Shown: positions 1 to 5,459 of the stretch, in pieces
Layout of the letters: each line of letters opens with the position of its first letter
Position numbering within the stretch: position 1 is the first letter of the stretch
Assembly: GCA_017999075.1 (NCBI GenBank)
Contig: JAGOBX010000207.1
Location: 1 to 6,466, forward strand
DNA length: 6,466 nucleotides
DNA from: JAGOBX01 sp017999075 [NCBI: Candidatus Babelota bacterium]
Lineage (GTDB): Bacteria; JAGOBX01
Direction: 5' to 3'
Notes under the pieces: generated by a model
Databases searched by the model: none
What the model was told of the DNA's origin: nothing
Seen by the model: the letters and a program-made list of their open reading frames with translations, nothing else
Made by a program: the position numbers and the translations under genes

Positions 1-637
1 CAGGTTTAGAGGCTTTAGATTTTTTCGAATAACTTTTTTCAGAAGGTTGTTCTTTCAATACAGGTTTAGCAGAAACAGGTTCAACTTTAGGTGCAATCGT
101 TTTAATAGTTTTTTCTAAAACCATTATAAACTGACTATCAGACATTGTCTGGGCAAAATCAATTTTATGCCGGTTTTCCCTTATTTTTCTCTGGTTTTCA
201 GCTTCACGTGCCTTTTGAATTAAATCAGAAATAGCTATATATGTTTGAAGTTCACGAGTAGAAACGCTATTCTTATTTTTCTGAAACCACTCAAAACGTA
301 AAGCATCTTTTTCATTTGAAGATAAGGAATCCCAATTGTTTCCGATTGCAGTATCAAGTTTCCGGTCATAAGGAGGCAATAAATTCAAAATATACTTTGC
401 AGCTAATTCCTTTGAAGACGGTTTTTCCACAGTTTCTTTTCGATTTAAATAACTTAATATTTGCATTTTTGATAAATTATTTAATATCTCATTTCTAAAA
501 TACTCGCTCCTGTCTTCATTTACGCTTATACTATTATCCTCAATCAGATAATCCGCAGATTCTGATTGAATAATTCCTGATAAAATTATAATAGTTATTA
601 CAAATATACTCAATAAATTTTTTAAAAATATATTCAT
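1..637 (-). CDS. Unrecognised exported protein, N-terminal 212 residues (3' end outside window)
   Basis: I do not recognise this protein. Reading from an ATG at 637, the frame stays open for 212 codons and runs off the left edge. The start is supported by a strong Shine-Dalgarno site (GAGGTGAT, 647-654) 9 nt upstream and by the N-terminus, which has one Lys at position 6 and then a hydrophobic stretch (about 7-23). That stretch resembles a signal peptide, with possible cleavage after Ala28 (SESA), or an uncleaved anchor. There is no lipobox cysteine. Residues 30-150 are charged and probably helical. A patch around 101-121 (W-D-S-L-S...E-K...L-R-F-E-W-F) loosely recalls the 'W..L...E...LR..W' pattern of small DUF3106-type periplasmic proteins, but this is weak. 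From about 183 the sequence turns Lys/Pro/Ser-rich (EPV, AKPV, ASKP), like a flexible linker, so a further domain may lie beyond the window. It sits 86 nt after the STAS gene and may have its own promoter. Confidence 0.8.
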   Translation of the reverse strand, partial: MNIFLKNLLSIFVITIIILSGIIQSESADYLIEDNSISVNEDRSEYFRNEILNNLSKMQILSYLNRKETVEKPSSKELAAKYILNLLPPYDRKLDTAIGNNWDSLSSNEKDALRFEWFQKNKNSVSTRELQTYIAISDLIQKAREAENQRKIRENRHKIDFAQTMSDSQFIMVLEKTIKTIAPKVEPVSAKPVLKEQPSEKSYSKKSKASKP

Positions 638-672
638 AATTTTAAGATCACCTCAAAATCATAAATTTTAAC

Positions 673-714
673 AAATTGATTTCATTTTATATCTTTTATA
701 AAATATTTCAATTT
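673..714 (-). repeat. Nested AT-rich inverted repeat between the STAS gene and the exported-protein gene
   Basis: Read on the minus strand, AAATTGA (708-714) pairs with TCAATTT (673-679). Inside it ATTTTAT (698-704) pairs with ATAAAAT (684-690) around a 7-nt loop. That gives 14 possible pairs in two segments with a 3/4-nt internal loop. It begins 9 nt after the STAS stop codon and overlaps the possible promoter of the next gene. It could be a weak 3'-end structure, an operator, or a chance product of very high A/T content. No clean poly-T tract follows it. Confidence 0.3.
684..711 (-). promoter_or_regulatory. Possible sigma-70 promoter for the exported-protein gene
   Basis: On the minus strand TTGAAA (706-711) and TAAAAT (684-689) are separated by 16 bp. 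The predicted transcription start lies about 40 nt before the ATG at 637, leaving room for the ribosome binding site. The surrounding 86-nt gap is almost entirely A/T, so near-matches to -10 boxes are expected by chance. The gene could equally be read through from the rpoN-STAS unit. Confidence 0.3.
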
Positions 715-723
715 ATTTTTAAC

Positions 724-1278
724 TTAATATAAAGGCTCTGTAGAATCATCCAAATATGATTTTTTTAACAATTCTTTCATACGCTTCCGTTTTTCCTGTC
801 TGAAAAGCACTTCAGTTTTATTTTTAAAACTTTTCAACGCTTCTTCTTCATCTTTAAAAACCTCAAAAGTCAAATCAAGATGTGAAACCTTAAGTAATTC
901 TATGATCTGCTGAGAAAGACAACATAATTTTACTTCTCCGCCTGCATTGTGGCATACTCTTAAGGCATACAGCAAAAAGGCAAAACCAGCGCTTGATATT
1001 GATACAACATTAGTGCAGTTAAAAATCAATTTGGGTTTTCCTGAACTTATAAGTTTATTTATCTGATTCATCAATTTCTGCGTATAAGGAACTTTTAATT
1101 CCGATTCAAATTTTATTATTTCAGGTTCTATTCCCTCTGCTACTGGCGCAGGAGTCTGTTGATATTGAGCTGAACGTATATTTGATTCAGTAGGACGATG
1201 AGGTTTTTTAGGTCTTTGATTATTATGACGCGATGGAGAACTGAATTTATTCTGAGATTGAGATTTTGATTTTTGCAT
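724..1278 (-). CDS. STAS-domain protein (anti-sigma-factor-antagonist-like) with a basic disordered head
   Basis: This 184-aa protein has a STAS domain at about 52-152, the fold of SpoIIAA/RsbV anti-anti-sigma factors and of STAS regulators in other signalling pathways. Visible family features are the strand KLIFNCTNV (83-91), the loop SISSAGF (93-99), a helix to about 110 and the AGGEVKL strand (112-118). In SpoIIAA the loop reads D-S-S-G and its first serine is phosphorylated. Here the aligned residues are Ser95, Ser96, Ala97 and Gly98, so Ser96 is the likely phospho-acceptor, with Ser in place of the usual Asp before it. Residues 1-48 are rich in Gln, Ser, Lys, Arg and Pro and look disordered. 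The tail (about 152-184) is highly charged. SpoIIAA-type proteins are about 110 aa, so head and tail are additions. The start is supported by AGGGG (1286-1290) 7 nt upstream. It follows rpoN by 37 nt. No partner kinase or phosphatase is in view, so its pathway is unknown. Confidence 0.85.
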   Translation of the reverse strand: MQKSKSQSQNKFSSPSRHNNQRPKKPHRPTESNIRSAQYQQTPAPVAEGIEPEIIKFESELKVPYTQKLMNQINKLISSGKPKLIFNCTNVVSISSAGFAFLLYALRVCHNAGGEVKLCCLSQQIIELLKVSHLDLTFEVFKDEEEALKSFKNKTEVLFRQEKRKRMKELLKKSYLDDSTEPLY

Positions 1279-1315
1279 ATTTTTTCCCCTAATTTTTTAA
1301 TAATATTATTTATTC

Positions 1316-2929
1316 TTAAATTTTTGTGGATGGGTTTGGTTTAATTATTCTCCGCCTTAAATGTTTTGGCAAAATTCCGAGTTCATCCCTATAATTTGAA
1401 ATAGTTTTTCTTTCTACAATAATCCCCTCATACGTCAGTTTTTTCCAAATATCTATATCTGATACAGGATCTGATAAATCTTCATCACTAACAATTTTTT
1501 TTATTTTTTCTTTAACTGAAACCGAAGAAATATCTTTACCCGATACTGTAGGAAGCCCATTTGAAAAGAAAAATTTCAATTCATACAATCCAAACGGGGT
1601 TTGCCCGTATTTTCCGCGGGTGCATCTTGAAATAGTAGATTCATGCAGTTTTAAATCTTCTGCTATTTCACGGAGAACCATAGGCTTCAAATAAGCGATT
1701 CCCTTCTCAAAAAAATCTTTCTGCCTTTCAAGTATTCTCGTAGCTACTCTATGCATAGTCATATGCCTTTGATTTATAGCCTTAATAAGATTTTCTGCAG
1801 AAACTATATTATCTTTTAAAAAAACTCTTTCACTTTTATTTGTACTCTGCATAAACGCAAGTTTTCTATAATACGGGTTTATTCTTAAATAAGGAAGATA
1901 ATCATCATTAATTATAACCATCCATTCTTCATTAAGTTTTTTGAAATAAACATCTGGAATTATATATTGAAAATTAGAAGCGTTCTGATCATTGTATGCA
2001 AACGCAGGATACGGCGCAAGCGCAGAAATATCATTAAGACATTTTTCAACCAGTTCAGGCGTAATTTTCATTTTCCGCGATATTTCTATGATTTTACGGT
2101 TATGAAGAAGATCAAAATGATTTTCTATTATATCAAGCGGCCATTTTGTATTAGCATTTTTTTTCTGTTTCAACTGAAATATTATAAATTCTTTCAGATT
2201 TAATGAACATATTCCCGGCGGATCCAAATTCAAAACAATTTCCCTTATTTGATTTATTTTTTCCGGCGTTGTATTGAAATATTCTGCCACGGATTCAACA
2301 CTTACATTCATATATCCGCTTTCATCAGTAGATGTAATAAGATAAATTGCAATTTTATAATCGTCATGTTTAGATATCACAAGCATTAATTGTTTTTGCA
2401 AATGCTCAAACAAAGAAATTTTTTCCGGCGTATAAACTTCAAAAGAATCTTTTTCTTCATCATAATACGAAGACGAACCCAGATATCCTATATCGCTCAC
2501 ATCATCAAAATAATTTTCCCAATTTTCATCAAATGTTTCTTCATTATCTTCTTTTAAAGTTTCCTTATAATTTTGATTTTCTTCAGAATCATATTCCTTT
2601 ACAGCATCTGATTCATTTTTGTTATTTTCAGAATCTATTTCCGGTTCAGATGGTGAATCAAATGTATCCTGCAATCCGCTTTCTTCAATATACTCCTCTT
2701 CTGTATCGGTTTTATTATCAAAATCAGATTCTGCTTCTTCATCTTCAATTTCTTCTTTATTTTCGATTGCTTCCAACACAGGATTCTGCTGAATCTCATT
2801 TTCCACCCACTGGCTAAGTTCAAGATTTGTAAATTGAAGCAATTCAATAGATTCAATTAATTGAGGGGCAAGAATATTTCTTAGTTCAGGACGTTGAGAG
2901 ACACTTAAGCCTGCCGGTCTTCTTTCCAT
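1316..2929 (-). CDS. rpoN: RNA polymerase sigma-54 factor
   Basis: This 537-aa protein is RpoN, which binds core polymerase, recognises -24/-12 promoters and needs an AAA+ activator to open them. Region I (about 14-56) is intact, with APQLIESIELLQ and ending QQNPVLE. A very acidic region II (57-148) follows. The core-binding domain (about 165-360) contains the hallmark LDPPGI (235-240). The helix-turn-helix is at about 419-440 (HESTIS, then RGKYGQTP). The RpoN box at 506-515 reads ERKTISNYRD, compared with the usual ARRTVAKYRE, so it is recognisable but altered. The protein is longer than typical RpoN (about 430-500 aa), mainly through the acidic segment. The ATG lies only 3 nt after the tadA stop. 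Its nearest purine-rich site, GGAG (2944-2947), is 14 nt upstream inside tadA, which suggests translational coupling. No sigma-54 activator or -24/-12 target promoter was recognised in the window. Confidence 0.97.
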   Translation of the reverse strand: MERRPAGLSVSQRPELRNILAPQLIESIELLQFTNLELSQWVENEIQQNPVLEAIENKEEIEDEEAESDFDNKTDTEEEYIEESGLQDTFDSPSEPEIDSENNKNESDAVKEYDSEENQNYKETLKEDNEETFDENWENYFDDVSDIGYLGSSSYYDEEKDSFEVYTPEKISLFEHLQKQLMLVISKHDDYKIAIYLITSTDESGYMNVSVESVAEYFNTTPEKINQIREIVLNLDPPGICSLNLKEFIIFQLKQKKNANTKWPLDIIENHFDLLHNRKIIEISRKMKITPELVEKCLNDISALAPYPAFAYNDQNASNFQYIIPDVYFKKLNEEWMVIINDDYLPYLRINPYYRKLAFMQSTNKSERVFLKDNIVSAENLIKAINQRHMTMHRVATRILERQKDFFEKGIAYLKPMVLREIAEDLKLHESTISRCTRGKYGQTPFGLYELKFFFSNGLPTVSGKDISSVSVKEKIKKIVSDEDLSDPVSDIDIWKKLTYEGIIVERKTISNYRDELGILPKHLRRRIIKPNPSTKI

Positions 2930-2932
2930 AAA

Positions 2933-3421
2933 TTAATAATCAACTCCAGCGTATTTTTTCAATCGCTTGGTTTTAAAAAAATCCTGAAGTATTTTTTTAC
3001 AATCAAATTCCTTTATATTTCTTATTACTTCTGTTCTATGATTGAATTTCTCATTATTAAGAATGTTCATAACTGACACATCACATCCAGCCTTATAATC
3101 AGCACACCCGTAAATAACCCGTTTTATCCTGCTGTAAATAATTGCTCCGGCGCACATAGGACACGGTTCAACTGTAATAAACATATCTGATTCTGTCAAA
3201 CGAAATACCCCTTTATTTTTTGAAGCTTCTCTTAATGCAAGAATTTCCGCGTGCGCTGTAGGATCAGCATATTGCCGGTTTCTATTATGGGTTCTTGACA
3301 ATATTCTTCCTGATTCAACTATAACAGCTCCTACAGGAACCTCGTCCTCTCTATAAGCACATTGAGCTTCTTCAAGAGCGATTTTCATATATTCTTCAAA
3401 ATATTCAATTGAATTATTCAC
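2933..3421 (-). CDS. tadA: tRNA-specific adenosine deaminase (A34 to I34)
   Basis: TadA deaminates wobble adenosine 34 to inosine in tRNA-Arg(ACG), acting as a cytoplasmic homodimer with one zinc per subunit. Zinc ligands are visible: His57 in HAE (57-59) with Glu59 as proton shuttle, and Cys87 and Cys90 in EPCPMCAGAI. Other family marks are EVPVGAVIV (27-35), PTAHAEI, GCADYKAGC (105-113), the FNHRTEV segment and the FFKTKR tail. At 162 aa the length is normal. The listed start is GTG (3419-3421). It gives an N-terminus that aligns with E. coli TadA, but no Shine-Dalgarno site precedes it and the consensus promoter predicts a transcript beginning at this codon. The alternative is the ATG of Met12 (3386-3388), which would remove most of the first helix. 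It leads a tadA-rpoN-STAS unit and nearly abuts rpoN (3 nt). Confidence 0.95.
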   Translation of the reverse strand: MNNSIEYFEEYMKIALEEAQCAYREDEVPVGAVIVESGRILSRTHNRNRQYADPTAHAEILALREASKNKGVFRLTESDMFITVEPCPMCAGAIIYSRIKRVIYGCADYKAGCDVSVMNILNNEKFNHRTEVIRNIKEFDCKKILQDFFKTKRLKKYAGVDY

Positions 3422-3425
3422 TATA

Positions 3426-3453
3426 ATTATATACCGGTCAAATAAAATGTCAA
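3426..3453 (-). promoter_or_regulatory. Consensus sigma-70 promoter of the tadA-rpoN-STAS unit
   Basis: On the minus strand TTGACA (3448-3453) and TATAAT (3426-3431) both match the sigma-70 consensus at every position, separated by 16 bp. The spacer contains C/G bases (GACCGG), so this is not simply an A/T-rich chance match. The site lies in the 72-nt parC-tadA gap and points at tadA. Counting 7 nt from the -10 box puts transcription start at about 3418-3420, inside the GTG start codon of tadA. This implies that rpoN is made by housekeeping sigma-70 polymerase at a probably high basal rate. Confidence 0.8.
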
Positions 3454-3493
3454 ACCATAAAAATGAAACACTTACAGCCTTTTCAGAAAAAAT

Positions 3494-5389
3494 TTATTTT
3501 ATTGATTTCACTTTACAAACTTCTTTATTAGACAATCTATTCCCTAATGTGTTCACTCCTTTTATCATAACATCATCAAGATTAAACTGTTCAGTAGGTT
3601 TTTTCATTCCAGGTTTTTTCACATATTCAACTTCAACTTTAATATGTTCATTCAATGAAAAAAAATCAAGCTTTCCGGGTTCGCTGAAATACCTGTATTC
3701 TTTACCTGTAATAAATTTATCAATTTTAAATCTCTTGACAAATGAATATTTATTGGTTAAATTTTTATAAATTACAGAAAATACTAAATTTTCGTTAAAA
3801 ACATTAAAATATATTACATCTTTATCAACAAATTCACGAGCCGGCACATTTATTACTTTATAAATGCCTTTTTTAGAAATAACCAGTATTTTCGCGTAAT
3901 CAGATGTAACAATAAAATCTTCAGATTTAATTTCAGTGCCGAAATACCCTGTTTCCTTATCATAACAAACTTTAACGTTTTCCAGAGCAGCTTCGCTTTT
4001 ATCTATAACTTCGACTGTGCCTATTTTGGTTTTACGCGGAAATTTTTTAGCGTATTTATCATATAAATTCTGAATAAAATCAATTGAATACTGAGTAATC
4101 CCTTTTAAATTTGCTTTACATTTTTTTATATCGCGCACTATATCATCCATATCCTTTTTAGCTTTTTCAATATCATATCTTGAAATCTTTTTTATAGGTA
4201 TCTGAAGAAGCCTTTCGATATCATCAATCGTAAGGTCGCGTATAAACAAATGTTTAAATTTATTCAAACCTGTTCTTACTGCTTCTACTACAAGTTCATA
4301 AGTTTTGCATTCTTCTATTGACTTATAAATCCTATTCTCAATAAATATCTGCTCTAAAGTCTTATTATGCAGTAAATCTTCAAGTTCCCCAAGTTTAATC
4401 TTCAATTCACGTTTCAACAATTCGACAAGAACTTCGGTATTATATCTCAAAATTTCTTTAACGCCGATATTTACAGGTTTATTTTCCTTTATAACAATGG
4501 CATTAACAGAAATCGATATCTGGCAGTCTGTAAACGCATAAAGTCCTTTCATAGTTTCTTCAATCGATACTCCCCGGGCTGTTTCTACTTCAATTTCAAT
4601 TTTGTCAGTTGTAAAATCATTTATCGACGCAATTTTTATTTTATTTTTTCTCGCAGCTTCTTCAATTGAAGATATTAAACTTTCTGTTGTCGTACCATAA
4701 GGTATTTCTTTAATTATAATACTTTTAGAGCCCTTTTTTTCCTCCATTATTGCTTTAATCTTAACCTTTCCATTTCCGTCATTATATTCCGATACATCTA
4801 TTACTCCGCCCTGCTGGAAATCAGGATAAATCTTAAAATTTTCACCTTTCAAAATCTTAATCTGAGCTTTTAATAACTCACCAAAATTGTGAGGTAATAT
4901 TTTCGTTGACATTCCAACTGCTATTCCTTCTGCTCCCTGCATTAATAAAACCGGCACTTTCGCAGGCAAAACAACAGGTTCTTGATTTCTCCCATCATAA
5001 GAAGGTATATAATCTGTAATTTTCGGGTTAAATAAAACTTCTTTGGCAAGAGATGACAACCGGCATTCTATATATCGCGCTGCAGAAGCTTCATCTCCTG
5101 TTAAGATATTTCCAAAATTTCCTTGTTTATCTATAAAATAATCTTTCTGCGCAATATTAACCAATGCCTCATATATTGAAGCGTCTCCATGAGGATGGTA
5201 TTTCATACAGTGACCTACTATATTGGCAACCTTATTAAATTTCCCATCGTCATTTTCCCATAAAGAATGCAGTATTCTCCGTTGAACAGGTTTTAACCCG
5301 TCTATTATATGTGGTATCGCCCGTTCTTTAATAACATAAGACGCATATTCTAAAAAATTAGTCTCAAACAATTTTCGCATATATTCCAT
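3494..5389 (-). CDS. parC: Type IIA DNA topoisomerase A subunit (topoisomerase IV ParC-like, short C-terminal domain)
   Basis: The 631-aa A subunit breaks and reseals DNA in the ParC2ParE2 topoisomerase, which decatenates or relaxes chromosomes. The breakage-reunion domain (1 to about 470) shows DGLKPVQRR (30-38), KYHPHGDASIYE (63-74), catalytic Tyr106 preceded by Arg105 (AARYIE), the intercalating Ile156 in EGIAVGM, and a coiled-coil region at about 315-450. The C-terminal domain is only about 160 residues (471-631), against about 350 in E. coli GyrA. It has no GyrA box (QRRGGKG), and the end, LGNRLSNKEV (615-624), matches the Bacteroidota-type A subunit. The sequence overall resembles chlamydial and spirochaetal ParC-like proteins. 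Ala70 and Glu74 occupy the positions of quinolone-contact residues Ser83 and Asp87 of E. coli GyrA. The start ATG has AGAGG (5400-5404) 10 nt upstream; Met4 is a less well placed alternative. It lies 70 nt after parE and is probably cotranscribed with it. Whether the enzyme acts as topo IV or as a gyrase-like enzyme is inferred, not shown. Confidence 0.93.
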   Translation of the reverse strand: MEYMRKLFETNFLEYASYVIKERAIPHIIDGLKPVQRRILHSLWENDDGKFNKVANIVGHCMKYHPHGDASIYEALVNIAQKDYFIDKQGNFGNILTGDEASAARYIECRLSSLAKEVLFNPKITDYIPSYDGRNQEPVVLPAKVPVLLMQGAEGIAVGMSTKILPHNFGELLKAQIKILKGENFKIYPDFQQGGVIDVSEYNDGNGKVKIKAIMEEKKGSKSIIIKEIPYGTTTESLISSIEEAARKNKIKIASINDFTTDKIEIEVETARGVSIEETMKGLYAFTDCQISISVNAIVIKENKPVNIGVKEILRYNTEVLVELLKRELKIKLGELEDLLHNKTLEQIFIENRIYKSIEECKTYELVVEAVRTGLNKFKHLFIRDLTIDDIERLLQIPIKKISRYDIEKAKKDMDDIVRDIKKCKANLKGITQYSIDFIQNLYDKYAKKFPRKTKIGTVEVIDKSEAALENVKVCYDKETGYFGTEIKSEDFIVTSDYAKILVISKKGIYKVINVPAREFVDKDVIYFNVFNENLVFSVIYKNLTNKYSFVKRFKIDKFITGKEYRYFSEPGKLDFFSLNEHIKVEVEYVKKPGMKKPTEQFNLDDVMIKGVNTLGNRLSNKEVCKVKSIK

Positions 5390-5409
5390 ATCTCATTAAC
5401 CTCTATTCA

Positions 5410-5435
5410 CATCTCCGCAGTAAAACGCGAAGATT
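5410..5435 (-). promoter_or_regulatory. Intercistronic hairpin before the parC ribosome binding site
   Basis: In the minus-strand transcript ATCTTCGC (5427-5434) pairs with GCGGAGAT (5411-5418) over 8 bp including one G-U. One more G-U pair is possible, closing a 6-nt loop. The stem is GC-containing in an otherwise A/T gap. On the plus strand the G-U becomes a C-A mismatch, so the fold fits minus-strand RNA better. It ends 6 nt before the AGAGG site of parC and has no following T-run, so it is not a terminator for parE. It might stabilise or set cleavage of the parE-parC message, or modulate parC translation; the function is unknown. Confidence 0.4.
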
Positions 5436-5459
5436 TTTTGTTAATTATAATTACATATT

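Noticed and set aside
1-69. Repeated CAGGTTTAG at 1-9 and 61-69, considered as a repeat element.
   Set aside because: Both copies lie in frame in the Lys/Pro-rich linker of the exported protein and encode similar KP motifs, so codon-level low complexity explains them.
2533-2817. Plus-strand open reading frame opposite the acidic region of rpoN.
   Set aside because: Its Phe/Leu/Gln/Tyr-rich composition is the mirror of Glu/Asp-rich codons on the other strand. It has no independent support.
3459-3484. Possible intrinsic terminator after parC: TGAAA/TTTCA stem with a 12-nt loop, then five T on the minus strand.
   Set aside because: The stem is only 5 bp with a single G-C pair and a large loop, too weak to call in this A/T-rich sequence. 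parC transcription may run on into tadA.
3447-3770. Plus-strand open reading frame of about 107 codons.
   Set aside because: Mostly antisense to the conserved 3' part of parC, with Phe/Ser/Leu-rich composition expected of a shadow frame, and it overlaps the tadA promoter. No ribosome binding site or family motif was seen.
5411-5440. Hairpin followed by TTTTTT on the plus strand between parE and parC, resembling a plus-strand terminator.
   Set aside because: The plus-strand stem has a C-A mismatch and no plus-strand gene precedes it. The T-run is the A-run upstream of the minus-strand hairpin.
5442-5453. 12-bp palindrome TAATTATAATTA containing a TATAAT, considered as a parC promoter or operator.
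   Set aside because: No acceptable -35 hexamer lies 16-18 bp upstream, and an all-A/T palindrome is likely by chance here.
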